Shown piece after piece: positions 44,724-55,979 of a stretch of DNA of 64,000 bases. Both the position numbers and the translations under genes were made by a program. The notes below the pieces were generated by a model. That model saw only the letters and a program-made list of their open reading frames with translations. It had not been told where the DNA came from and did no database searches. Source of the DNA: Prillingera fragicola (Eukaryota > Basidiomycota > Tremellomycetes > Trichosporonales > Trichosporonaceae); NCBI GenBank assembly GCA_002335605.1, contig BEDY01000006.1, forward strand, positions 620,001-684,000. The letters are read 5' to 3'. The first letter of the stretch is position 1. Every line of letters starts with the position of its first letter.

Positions 44724-47001
44724 ATGCCCGCCTACCCCTCGCTGCCCACATCCTACCTGCACCCACCTGCAGTCTCATCTGCATCAGACTCTGCCTCGTC
44801 GGTCGAGCCCCTCACCCCTCCGTCCGCCACCTCTGTAATGTCACGTTCGCCGCTGAACTCGGACACTGAGCGCGACGAGCTAGACGACTCGAAGCCCTCG
44901 GCCGCCGAGCCTGGAATCCAGTGCAAGTGGAAGGACTGCGTCTTCTCTGCCCCCGGCGCAGAAGAGCTCTACACCCACTTGTGCGAGCAGCACATTGGCC
45001 GCAAGTCGACCAACAACCTTTGCCTTACGTGTGCCTGGGAAGGCTGTGGTGTAAAGTGCGTCAAGCGCGACCACATTACAAGTCACTTGCGTGGTAGGTA
45101 CAATGACATCGCACGTGTGCACTGCTTACACTCTAGTTCACACCCCGCTCAAACCTCACCCTTGCTCAGTCTGTGGCAAGACTTTCAAGCGTCCCCAGGA
45201 TCTCAAAAAGCACGAGCGCATCCACACCCAGGAGCACCACCAGCTTCACAAGCTGTCCAAGGCTACCACGTCCAACGACCCCGACTTCAACTCAAGGTTC
45301 CCCAACGCCCACCGCGAGGGTGCGCACATACCCCTTGACCGCTCGCCTGGGTTCTCGCTGTCGCCACGCTCCTCGTCGTCGCCCCACGACCCCACCTCCC
45401 CCTTTGACAACCAGCACCTCCTTGGTCTCCCCGGGAGCCACGCCAACGGCGGCCCTTCGCCTTCGGCTCTCGCTGCGCTCCACAAGAAGCAGCACGAGGA
45501 GCTCGCTGCCTACCAGCAGCGTGAGCTCATGGTCCTCCAGCAGCTCGCCTACCAGCAGCAGCAGAGCTCGGCTTACGCCGCCCAGCTCGCGTCCGAGGCG
45601 GTCGGCAAGCAGGGTGTCAAGCGTGGCCAGGACGATGCCTTTGACTCGTTTGTCGAGGACATGAAGAAGCGCAAGATGGAGCCCGTCTACGACGTCGACA
45701 TGATCTCGCGCCTCAACTCGCTCATGCCCCCGGGCTTCTCGGCCGGCTACCCGGGCAACGTCCCTGGTATGAACAACGGCGGTGGCTTTGCATCCAACAT
45801 TCCCCCCTTCTCGTACCCGTCGCTGCCCAGCCTCGGTATGCAGTCGAACAACAGCATTCCCCCGATGCCTATGCCTGAGATCCGCACCGAGGCCGACCTC
45901 GCCCTCTTCAACCAGTTTATGGTGTCGCTCGGTCGCGAGGCTACTACTGCTCTGCCCATGGAGTATGCTAGCAGCAACAACACTTCGGCATCGTCGCGCA
46001 ACTCGCTCTCGCCCCTCTCGGACGCGTCCCCCATCGAGGACCTCTTCAACCCCTCGGAGCTTGCTTCGCTTGGTCTCGCCGGCATGCCTGGTATTCCTCA
46101 GGGTGGCTCGCCTGTCGGCACGGAGAGCGTCGCTCTTGGCGGCCTGTACCCCTCGCTGGACGGCATGGAGCACGGCCGCCCCCGCGCCACCTCTGCCTCT
46201 GCTGCCCATGACCACGCTCGTCGCCCCATTGCCGCGCTCCCCCGCAACGGAAGCACCAGTGGTGCGTCGGCCCGCAACCTCGGCGTCTACGCCAACGGCA
46301 CTGGCGGCCCCCTCCCGGACAACTGGCTCGGCAACGACCAGAACTTTGGCTCGTTTGACTCGCTTGGTGCCCGCAGCCGCTCCAATGTGCCTCCTGCCAC
46401 CCTCGCCTCGCGTGACTTTTACAAGCGCACCTACCGCCACATTGCTCCTCTCGGTGCCGCCCCCAGCCACCACCGCGAGAGTGCTGAGCGCACCGGTGCC
46501 GACGAGGACGACGACCCCGACTCTGACGACTCGGGAGGTCCTCGCATCCCTGTCAACTCGCTCCTCTCGGACGGCCCTGCTTCGCTCCGCCTCCCGGCTA
46601 TTGGCGAGCACACCTCGGACAGCCACACGCAGCTCCCGTCGCTCCGCCACCTCACTGCTCCCGCGCCAATGTCAACGCTCCGCACGCCGTCGCCATCTCG
46701 CCACCCCCCAGTCAAGCGCCACACGGACGACCAGCTCGTGCACGGCGTCAAGCGCCTCGAGCTCGAGGACCGCACCCGCAGCGACTCGCCCATGTCGACC
46801 TCTTCCGAGTCGTCCTCGCGCCCCTCGTCGGCCACGCCCCGCGCGTCCGTCGAGCCCGCAGACATTCGCAGGCGACACGCCGCCCTCATCCGCGCCTGGC
46901 TCCTCGCCGTCAACCTCGAGTTTAAGAGGAACCAGGTCGAGGCCCGCGAGCGGATCTTCGAGGAGCGCGAGCACACCCCCGCGCGGCTCGTTGCGGCTTA
47001 G
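44724..47001 (+). CDS. RIM101: pH-response transcription factor PacC/Rim101
   Basis: 744-aa zinc-finger regulator of ambient-pH genes. Three C2H2 fingers lie at about residues 67-91 (CKWKDC...HLCEQH), 103-125 (CAWEGC, then [12 protein letters not shown]) and 133-153 ([21 protein letters not shown]). The sequence [12 protein letters not shown] between fingers 1 and 2 and [20 protein letters not shown] are PacC hallmarks. One 43-nt intron, 45094-45136, splits the second finger. A Gln/Tyr-rich segment follows the fingers. Two internal YPSL motifs (residues 350-353 and 461-464) fit PalA/Rim20 docking sites flanking a processing region; a third YPSL is at residues 4-7. The C-terminal part is disordered, with a helical, highly charged end ([20 protein letters not shown]). 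In the family, proteolysis of the C-terminus at alkaline pH, or its modification in Cryptococcus, controls nuclear activity. Confidence 0.95.
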
Positions 47002-47605
47002 ATGATGTGCACCCCCGGAGGGTTGGTTTGGTTTCATAGATGGTTGTCAGAGCGTTCGTTGTACACTAGGCACAGAAGCAGATGTATCAGGACGACATTG
47101 AAGCGGCCGTCGTTGCAAGCACCACACCAACTAACGACTACCGTGAAGCAAGCAGGAGTGGGAAAGAGCAGAGAAAGTTACCCAATGCGGCGCACAGCCA
47201 AGACAAACTCGGTCGTGGCGCCACACTGACGTCTATGGGCTTGGCAGGCTCGAGCCCAAGTGCACGGCCGCCGAGGCTGGGCTGGCTTGGCAGGTGGGTG
47301 TAGTGGGGACGAGTTGCCTGCCGAGAGGGCTTATGGCTTGGGCTTGGGATCTGGAGTGAGGAGGAGCTGGGTAGATCTGGCTGAACTGTGCGGAGTTGGG
47401 AACAAGTCCCCTGGGTGGTTGCGACGGAGTCTGGTGCATGTCCATGTCCATGTCTTGGCGAGCGTTGCCTTCCAACGCTGCTGGTCAGTGTCGCAGGATT
47501 CCCGGCTTGTGCGACGTCGGTCGTCGGCGCCAGGAAACTGCTAGTCTATGCATCAATGCCATACTCTATACTCGTGCTCTACTAATATATCATGAAACGT
47601 GGCAC
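47002..47605. other. Convergent 3' intergenic region
   Basis: 604 bp between the PacC gene and the zinc-transporter gene. No gene is supported; it should hold both 3' UTRs. On the minus strand the zinc-transporter stop codon overlaps a perfect donor-like GTAAGT, so a further 3' exon in this region cannot be excluded. Confidence 0.5.
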
Positions 47606-50126
47606 TTACGGCGCCGAGCCAGTCATACACTGGCAGAAGCCCTCGTCCTCGAGCTGGACCACCAACTCGCCCAAGCCCGGGAGAGCCCTCCTGATGACGT
47701 CCTCTACGCGCTTTGCGACTCGCTCCGGGTCGCCCTCGCTGCCGGATGGCATGACGGGGGTAGCGTGTCCGCTGCCGTGTGGGGCCGCCACGCCCTCGCG
47801 CTTGAGCAGCTGGACGTGGATGCTGCCCACGAGCGTGCCTTCGGCTTTGGGCCAGAAGCGCGCGGCGGAGAAGCTGCGCACGCCGGGCACGTGCTTGACT
47901 GCTGCAAGAGCTGCGCGGACGTCGGGCTCGGTGTGTGCCCCTGCGTCGAGAGCGAGCACGCGTGCGGCATCAATGACGAGAGGCGCGACAGAGGCGAGAA
48001 TAAGAGTCGCGATGAAGAGTGAGGCCAGGGGGTCGAAGCCCGTCCAGCCTGTCCATTGGATTAGGATCGTGGAAACAATGACGCCGACAGAGCCAAGGGT
48101 ATCAGCGAGAACGTGCAGGAAGACGCCGCGCATGTTTGCGTCGTGGTGGTGGCCGTGGCCGTGGCCACCGTGTGAGTGCGCGTGACCGTTGCCGTGGCTG
48201 TGGTCCTCCTTCTTCTCGTGCACAATGTGGCCCGGTGCGTGGCTGTGGGTGCCGTTGCAGGGGCTTCCGTGAACATGCGAGTCGTGCGAGTGGTCGTGGT
48301 GGTCGTGTCCGTGTCCGTGGTCGTGGTCGTGGTGGTCGTGTCCGTGTCCGTGTCCGTGTCCGTGGTCGTGGTGGTCGTGGTCATGGCTGTGAGCCGCGCC
48401 GTTGCCGTTCGTAGATCCGTGGCCGTGGGCGTGGTCGTCGTGGGTATGCGCGTGCGAGTGCCCGTGTGAGTGCCCGTGGTCATGGCCATGCGAGTGCCCG
48501 TGGTGATGGTGTCCGCCAGTGGCCCACATACCGAACAAGTTGATCGCCAGACCGACAGAACTGACGAGCAGCAGCTCAGACGTGCCCTGCATGACAGGTG
48601 GGGAGACAACGCGCTGAATGGCCTCAAAGATGATGAATGTCGAGATGAGGATAAGGAAGAGGCCTGAAGTGTCAGCACTTTCGAAGCTTGCTGCTATGCA
48701 GCGACTCACCATTTGCGAAGCCACTCAGAGTCTCTACTCGCGAGTAGCCAAAGGTATACTGCCCGTCCGGCTTCCAAGTCGCAGCAACGGACGCCCAGAG
48801 ACCAACAGCAAGACCAAGACAGTCAAACAGCATGTGAATTGAGTCTGAAATCAGGCCAAGCGAGTTGGTCACAATTCCGTAACCCATCTGCACGCCCATG
48901 TATGCCAGGTTGACCATGAGAAAGGCGAAGATCCTGCGACTAGCTGGAGTGCGCAGGATGGTGAGGAGGTGCGGCCTCCAAGCAGCCGGCATGAGCGCAA
49001 TAGGCGAGAGCCGCTGTCTCAGAGACAACTCGACGCTCGGCGTCGCCGAGGCCTGGGCAAAGCTCCATTCCTGCGGCCCAGCGCGAGAGCGAGGCCAGCA
49101 GATTGCGAGCGCGGCGGGGAGGAGGAGGTAGTCCATTCCTGATGGGCGGGGCGGGAGGGCAAAGATTTCGCCGAGGGTGATGACGGCTAGCGTGAGTGCT
49201 GGAGCTGGTGCGCCGGGGGTAGGCGACGCGGAGGAGAAGGGGAGGGCGTGGAGGGGGAGCGAGGGGGCGAGGACTGCTACGAGGACTGAAGCTGCGAGCG
49301 AGCCGACGGCGCTGAGGGGAGCCTGTAATTTGTGAGCAGGAGATGCGGGAAAGGAGTTGCCTGCGTCGGGACTCACCGACAGCACCAGTCCCAGTAATGC
49401 CAGCGCAAAGCACCCTCCCATGGCAGCAACGACCGTCGTGTCGTCCCCCGTGGGCCTAGTGTTTCGGCGTCCCGGTTTAGCTGCATTCTTGCCTATCCTG
49501 GCGTACACGGCCGACAGCGCCGCGAGGGCGACGGCAGCCGTCGCGCCGACCTCGTCCCTGAGAGCCTGTAAGACCACGATAAGCGCAATCATAGCCACTC
49601 CGGCAATCTGGCGCGGTCTGTCGCCCGCCGTAGCAGCAGCTGACGCGATGAGAACCAGCATGGTAGCCCTGCGGCATCAGTACCTCCACCACCTCCTAGT
49701 CTCAAACGACCAAGGCCGCACTCACCGCAACGCCGCCGCCTGCCTGACAGCGACGGCAAACAACGCCGCCTGTCCCGCTCCCAGCACGACCTCGAGCACG
49801 CCCTCGCTAGCCTTTGCGCCGACACTCCCACTGCGCAGCCTTCCTCCGGGCGGGTGATATCCCTTATCCTTGCCGCCGGCCCCGCCAAACTTCCTGTACC
49901 CGATCCTGGTGAGCGCCCAGCCAAAGCGTGCGAGCACGATAAACGCCGCTCCGCCTGCTGCGTGTGCGAGGTCGCCGTCGGTGTGCGTTGATGTCGAGGG
50001 ATGCGAGATTGACGACGAGGGAAAGGCCGGGGCGTGGGTGTGAGGGGTGAGGAGAGCACGCGCACCGAGCGCGGCCGCTGCTGGGAGGAGGGAGATGGAG
50101 AGGTGTTGTCGTGGTGGGGCTGCCAT
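47606..50126 (-). CDS. Msc2-type zinc transporter (cation diffusion facilitator)
   Basis: 787-aa multi-span protein that probably moves Zn2+ into the ER/Golgi, as Msc2 and ZnT5 do. Exons 50126-49726, 49668-49377, 49322-48710 and 48663-47606; introns of 57, 54 and 46 nt. A long N-terminal hydrophobic part with several spans, characteristic of the Msc2/ZnT5 branch, precedes the CDF core. Zinc-site motifs H-x-x-x-D are present in both expected helices (SDSIHMLFDCLGLAVG and FLHVLADTLGSVGV). Between them is a histidine-rich loop with roughly 53 His in about 130 residues. The C-terminal cytosolic domain ends LVVQLEDEGFCQCMTGSAP. The 54-nt second intron is stop-free. The stop TAA is embedded in CCGTAAGT, which could also act as a splice donor. 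Confidence 0.9.
48130..48530 (-). repeat. Imperfect minisatellite encoding the His-rich loop
   Basis: Short degenerate repeats of codons for His alternating with Gly, Asp and Ser (on the + strand, runs of GTGGTCGTG and GTGTCCGTG, densest at 48290-48400). They code for the cytosolic metal-binding loop of the zinc transporter and would be prone to length change. Confidence 0.8.
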
Positions 50127-50717
50127 TGTCGTAGGTGTGTCGTGTGAGAATGGACAAGACAAAGATAGAGGTCGGTGGCGCGCGCTGCTGCGCGTGTTGT
50201 ACAGAGTTGAATCTTCTGCGATTCGCGGCGACGGCGGCTTGGTCCGTGGACGAATGAAGCGAGGCGATAGGAGAATGTCTGAAGCGAGGCGAAATAGCCG
50301 CCTTGCCCGATCCTTTTATGCTGATGCGCTATCTGTGCCTGTGTTGCGGAGTAGATAGGAGCTCGTGCAGGTCGTGGTATTGGACAGTGTGAGCTGTTGC
50401 GGACGAGCAAGGTGACAAGGAGCGTAGGGTGAGCAGATATAGAGAGAGAGATGAGAAGGACCACGCGCGGTGGCACTTCTTGATGGTCCAGGCACGGACG
50501 CCGCGGAGCATGATCGAGCAAGTTGCCTCTTTCAGTGAGCACAGTGTTCAACGTCTATGCATAGAGGTCGTGTAGATGGGACACAATGGGGTATACATGC
50601 TGGGTATAGACGGCAACTAGTATTCAAAGAGCACAACGAGAGGTCACATACGGGCAGGCAGAGGTCGACATGGGGGCGGTCATGCCCGGCAATCCAGCGC
50701 GCAAGACAAGCACGTGC
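50127..50717. other. Intergenic region between tandem minus-strand genes
   Basis: 591 bp: promoter and leader of the zinc-transporter gene and 3' UTR of VPS39. No gene seen; the open frames have no recognisable features. Confidence 0.5.
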
Positions 50718-53700
50718 CTATGCTCGCAACTCGGCGAGCATGGCACTAAACTGGTCCTTGCAATGCAGATGCGTGACCTCACCTCGGGGTGCGTGCACAG
50801 CGATGGCAGACTGGCCGAGACGCTTCTGGCACTGTGGGCAGCTGGTGTTGTCAGACAATGACTCTCGCAGCACACGTGGGTGCGACTTACATTCGCTGAT
50901 CAGTGATTCGGACACGCTTCACTTCCAAACCCATGACGACGCGCTCAACCTGCGCCTTGCGGGCAGCTAGTAGATTCTTCGTGATGCGATGTTCATTCCT
51001 CTTCGCCCGCTCATCACCAAGCGTGCGCTGGAAAAAGTCGCGCAGCTCCTTGACCGGCACCAGCGGCGGCAACAAGTCGAGCACCGAGCGGACGTCGAGG
51101 CGCTTTCCGTGTCGTCCAACGAGTGCAAGCGCGGGATCAACGAGCACGTCCTGCGGTGGTGTGGGACGCAAATATAGGCGCAGGAGATGCAAAAAGATAC
51201 CCTTGGGGTCGGGCTCTTTGGCATACACCCGCGCACAGTAGGCTTCGGCCGCGGCATAGTCGTTCAGCTTGTACACGTAAATCCGTAAAGCTTCGTCGTG
51301 CTTGCCCATCTGGCCGAGGAGAACGGCGCGCACCTCGGGTATTTCGTCAGGTTTGAGTTTGCTGAGCAGACGGTGGGCGCGGTAGTGCGTAGACGTGTTG
51401 AGGAATTGTAGCAAGCCCTGGAGAGCAGTTGCGTGGTCCTCGTCGTTGGACTCGCGGACGCGGCGGAGGTAGAGCTCGGCGAGCTTGTCGTGAAGTTCGG
51501 CACTTGACTCTCCCAGTTCAAAAACGTGTTCGAGATACTTGATCGCGCTCTCCCAGTGCTCCTGCTCAAGGAAGGCGACGACCGCGGGGCGCGGCAAGGC
51601 ATCGACCTCTGGCTCGTCGGCCGTGAATACCTGGAGAGCCCGAACGGGGTCTTCTTTAAAGATCCATTTCGAGTTGTCAAAGATGAGCTGTAGATTCTTC
51701 GGACCAAGCTTTTGCAGGTATCGTATCGTCGGAGGATAACGATCCAAGGGGTCATCCTCGGCCTGCGCCTGCTCGAGCAGCATGCTCAAGGCCTTTTCGT
51801 GCGACTGCTTCTGCATGTAGAGGTCGCGCAAGTCGTCGATCCGTCCCTTCTCACGGAGTAGCGGTTCGACTTCAGCCACGTCCACCCAGTTCTCGATACG
51901 GCAGAGACTGCCCACAAGAGTTGGACGCGCGACGAGGTACACCTTGAGCAGCGAGGTGTAGATTACCTGTGCTGTGCGGAGAAGCTGCTCCGGGTCGAGG
52001 TCTGTCAACGGCCCGTTGGGGAGAGCGTGGATCACTTCCGCAGAGACCTCTGACAACGGAGGGAGATCAGCTTCGGCGGGTAGAGGCTTGCCTAGGGCAG
52101 GAATAGCACCTGCGAGCTTCTGACGACGGTCAGAGAGATAGTAGATGAGCTCATCGATGGCTTCCCGAGGGAGGGTGCCTTCGTCAGAGCCGGGCAGACG
52201 GTCTTCGGACACGGCACTGGGCTCTTCCTTCTCCTTGACAGTGCTTGACGACACGCTCCTTATCGTTTCGTTACTTCTCCTCCGTCCGAGTGCCAGGTGT
52301 GCGTTACGCAGCGTGAATCTTGGCTCCTCCTCCACGGATGGGGGAGGTGCAGGTGGCTCGAGGACGGCACCTTCTACAGCGCCAAAGAGAGACATCCAAT
52401 CCTCGCGCGGGACAGACAGATTGCCGGATATAGTCTGCTTGGGATACAGCGCGACTACCTTTGCCGGGTGGACATTGTGGACGATGAACGCCTCGAGAGC
52501 GGGCCTGAACTCGGCATGCGCGAACTGGGCTAGTCCTTGAAGAATGCGTAAGTGGGGGAGACGCTGGGTCGGTTTCAGGTTGTCCTCTCCTGCGGCTTCC
52601 ACGAGGCCAATAGCGTCGGTCACCCTGCCCTCGCGAACGAGAGCGTCGACCTGCTCGCCAATGTCTCCTGGCTGTAGTTCCCAGACGGTGCTGCCCTCAG
52701 CGGCCATGAGGGCCTTGTCCGTTGGTGTAGAGACCAGGAGTACTCGAGAGGCTGTCGTGCGGCCCCCCGACTTGTTCGGGACACTGACGGCGGTAATGGT
52801 GAGGGAGCCAGTGGATGGTGCTGGAAGGTGGAGAGTCTGCCCTTGAGCAAGAGTCGGTGCGAGGTAGACCTGCACAGACGGCTGGGGAACAGCACCTTGT
52901 GTGCTGGTACCAGCCGCGGCAGGAAGCATCGAGTAGATGTAAGGATTGGCGAACGCCATGCCTTCAGGCGCGGTTGGCCACGACAGTGACTCGGTCCGGG
53001 TGTAGTTGCCCTCGGACGAGAAGAACACGCCCAATTCTGACGTCAGCTCGATCACCTTTCAGGACATACCATCGCGGACCAGCAATACCTCCCCGCCAAC
53101 TGTTCGTGTTCCCACTGGAATGGCAGCCCCCTTGCCCACCCAGCCTCCGAGGCCACCAAAGCCGAATCCGCTTCCAGTTGCCTCGGCAGTCTTCTCAGCT
53201 CCAGCCTTGGCAGCACGCGCAGGCGGGTATCCCGTTGTTGGGAGATCGGACACAACAAGTCGCTGCCCCGGAGGCACACCACCGCGAATGGTGAGAAGCA
53301 CACTGGCCTGAGGCGAGTAGAGCATGTGAACGGTTCCCGGAAGGTCGGCGTACATTGGTGCTGGGAATACGATGGTCCGCGGTGAGTGCGGCAGGGCGAG
53401 CTCCCAAATCTCGCCTAGTGTGCGGCCAGCGCCGTAGACGACCACCTTTTTCCTGCATCCGATGACGATAAGGTCGCGCTGGACCTTTGCTGGCGTGCGC
53501 TCCCCACTAGGCGGGTCTTCCGGTGCCAAGCTGTCTTCCTCGGCTGCCTTCTTCTTCTTCTTGGGCGCGGGAACAGCATAGTATGTCGTTACAGCAAAGG
53601 TATGCGCATATCGTGCTTGAGTGAGCGTAGTTGTGCCAGTCTTTGATGACGGATCGTCGAGCTTGTGTAGGGTAACAACCGAGTCTGTGCGAGTCAGTAG

Positions 53701-53992
53701 GAGCCATGACGCGCACCCTCACCAGCAAGAACTGCGAGCTGACGCGCTTCTGGCAACACGGCGAGCTGGTCAATTTGCCTGCGTGCCAAGGTGTAGGTTG
53801 CGAGTAGCTCTGGTGCCTTTCCATCCGAGGTGAGAGAGAAGACCCTCACTGAACCGTCGGCGGCACCTGCGTACAACCTGTCATCTGAATTGTAAGCTCC
53901 TCTTCTGTCCTTTGTCTCTTACCATGCTGATGCAGAGCTGTTACGCGGATCTTCAGCCCTGGTAATAGAGGGTTGAGGGCGTGCGCGCCCAT
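50718..53992 (-). CDS. VPS39: HOPS subunit Vps39/Vam6
   Basis: 1038-aa component of the HOPS tethering complex at the vacuole/late endosome, linking Rab7/Ypt7 to membrane fusion. Five exons: 53992-53923, 53884-53723, 53684-53070, 53036-50891 and 50841-50718; introns of 38, 37, 33 and 49 nt close the frame. The N-terminus is a citron-homology beta-propeller (RLYAGAADGSVRVFSL, RDLIVIGCRKKVVVYG, VLLVRDELGVFFSSEGN). Next come the Vps39-1 region (VIYTSLLKVYLVARPTLVGS, RIENWVDVAEVEPLL), a clathrin-repeat-like helical array (WESAIKYLEHVFELGESS, RAHRLLSKLKPDEIPEVR) and the Vps39-2 C-terminus. The last exon begins at a C-x-x-C zinc knuckle (ICPQCQKRLGQSA), completed by C at the THLHC motif. The start ATG was found by following the frame upstream. 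Confidence 0.92.
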
Positions 53993-54337
53993 GAGGAGAT
54001 GGTATAGTAGATGGATGTGGGTTGAGAGCTATATGCAAGAGATGGATGTCATTCCCCGCCAGGAGAGGAAGGGAAGGAGGCAGAGGTGGAGGTTGACTTG
54101 GGTGGATGACGGAAGTATTTCCACGTGACAGTGACGTATCATGCTCCTGCTGGTGGCGGCTGCTCGTCGTCGACGGAGTAGGGTGGTTGGACACTGTTGC
54201 AGTCCGTCCGAACATCCATTCAGTCTTCTCATTTCCCCTACACTTATATGGGAACACGACTCTTATCTCGACTCGCTACTCTCCCCTCAGCCCACTCTCC
54301 CCTCGCACTCTTCTCAACCCAACTTTGTCCACGCAAA
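53993..54337. promoter_or_regulatory. Divergent promoter between VPS39 and the macro-domain gene
   Basis: 345 bp. It includes CACGTGACAGTGACGTATCA around 54121-54140 (an E-box next to a CRE-like half site) and a TATA-like TTATAT at 54244-54249, about 90 bp upstream of the macro-domain start codon. A pyrimidine-rich leader follows. Confidence 0.4.
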
Positions 54338-55258
54338 ATGAGCACACTCAGCAAAGAGACGACCGACTCGCGTGATCTTGCCACCATTGCCGACTCGGGA
54401 TCAAGGATCACGGCCGCTAACGAGGCAATCAACAAGCGCGTCTGCGTCTGGCGTGGTAAGTATCTGTTGCCCAACGCAATCTACGTTTGGGCCATTGCTG
54501 ACCACTTAGGTGACATTACGCGTCTCAAGGTGTGTCTTCCTCTCCCATCTAGGAACGCAGAGGGACAGGCCCTTGGTTAACCGAGCAACAACTAACATCA
54601 ACCAGTGCGACATGATTGTCAACGCGGCCAACAAGACGCTTCTGGGCGGCGGTGGCGTTGACGGTACCATCCACCGTCGCGCGGGTCCTTCCCTGCTGGC
54701 GGAGTGCACAAACCTCGGCGGCTGCGAGACTGGTCAGACAAAGGTCACCAGTGGTTACAACGTGAGTTGCGGTGGTTGCTTACAGAGGCGACGTCAACAC
54801 CTGCGCTGACACACTAGCTCCCCGCCAGGCGTATCGCGCACACTGTCGGCCCCATATACTCTGCAGACAAGGCCGAGGAGTCTGCCGAGCTGCTCGCCAG
54901 CTGCTACCGCACAAGTCTGGAGGCGTGTGCTGCGATCGACGGCGGCAGCATTGCGTTCCCCAGCGTTAGCACCGGCATCTGTGAGTCTCTCCGGATGTTG
55001 CAAGACGCATGCTGACGGTGTAGACGGCTACCCTATCGAGGATGCCACCCATGTTGCGATGAAAACGGTCCGCAAGTATCTCGAGGCAGACCAGGACAGG
55101 AAGGTGAGTAGTTCTACTAGGCGATTGCACCTGCTGCTTTCACTGTCCAAACGTTCAACGCACTGACTTGCCAGATCAAGCGCGTCATCTTCACCGTCTT
55201 CTCCGAGTCGGACGAGAAGGTCTACGACAAGCTTGCCAAGGAGTACTTCCCTCTTTAA
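54338..55258 (+). CDS. Macro-domain ADP-ribose hydrolase (MacroD-like)
   Basis: 206-aa single-domain protein from six exons; introns 54456-54509, 54530-54605, 54762-54817, 54981-55023 and 55104-55174. The ADP-ribose pocket is complete: GDITRLK, then [20 protein letters not shown] with the catalytic Asn and Asp of the MacroD class, [25 protein letters not shown], and the phosphate loop [16 protein letters not shown]. It ends [17 protein letters not shown], also typical of MacroD proteins. Members remove ADP-ribose from acidic residues or hydrolyse O-acetyl-ADP-ribose. An N-terminal extension of about 30 residues has no clear targeting signal. The first intron is 54 nt and stop-free. Confidence 0.93.
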
Positions 55259-55979
55259 GCGTCATCAATACGTGCATGTTCAGGAGAAGCAGGGCAGAAG
55301 GTCTGTTGTGCATGGGTACGTTTTTGTGATCACCCACCGCGGTTATGGGGCGTGGTTTGTGAGAAGCACGACGAATATGAAGGAAAAGCGGCGCTCAACG
55401 CGCCAATGTAAGAGAGAGGAAGAATTCAATTTGCAGGCATGCAGTCATTTACTCTGTGCCTCCTTGTGCGAGAGAGGTGTTGCTGCCGAGCTGCATAGGG
55501 CCTAGGGCACATTTGTCGGATCTCACCTGAACAGATGCCTGGTGGCATCCGTTATCCGAACGTCCTACACCGAGCCAACCAAAAGCACTCGCACAGCACA
55601 TACCCGAGATCCACAACGCGCATGCACCCGAGCAGGACGCTCCGACACTCTTGACCATGCACGCCCTCGGAACGATATGTCGGAGGGAGTTACGCCGCCG
55701 GGGTCGGAGAGATAGCAGCCAGGTGGAGGTGGAGGCGGAGCTCCAGCCAGCGTACCACGGGGAATGGACTAGCCCTTGTGGCGCCTGCGTCGCCAAGGAG
55801 GTCTCGCTGTGAGCGCCGCGGTGAAAACTGACGTGATTCTCATGTTGCTATGGTGACATTTCCTTGGGCAAGTGCCTGCTATGGTACGTGATGGCTACTA
55901 TACATTGTGCCCTATCTGGGTCTCTCTCATTGTTCTTTCTTTCTCTCTCACGTCTTTTCCACTCGGTCAAACCTCGCGG
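55259..55979. other. Convergent 3' intergenic region
   Basis: 721 bp between the stop codons of the macro-domain gene and the class V enzyme gene. No supportable gene; the short open frames on both strands lack motifs. Confidence 0.5.

Noticed and set aside
45292..46650. Open frame of 452 codons on the - strand opposite PacC
   Set aside because: It is antisense to the well-supported PacC coding region; the Arg/Val/Gly-rich composition is a shadow of Ser/Pro-rich codons.
48176..48469. Valine/arginine-rich open frames opposite the His-rich loop
   Set aside because: They are the complement of the degenerate His-codon repeat in the zinc-transporter gene.
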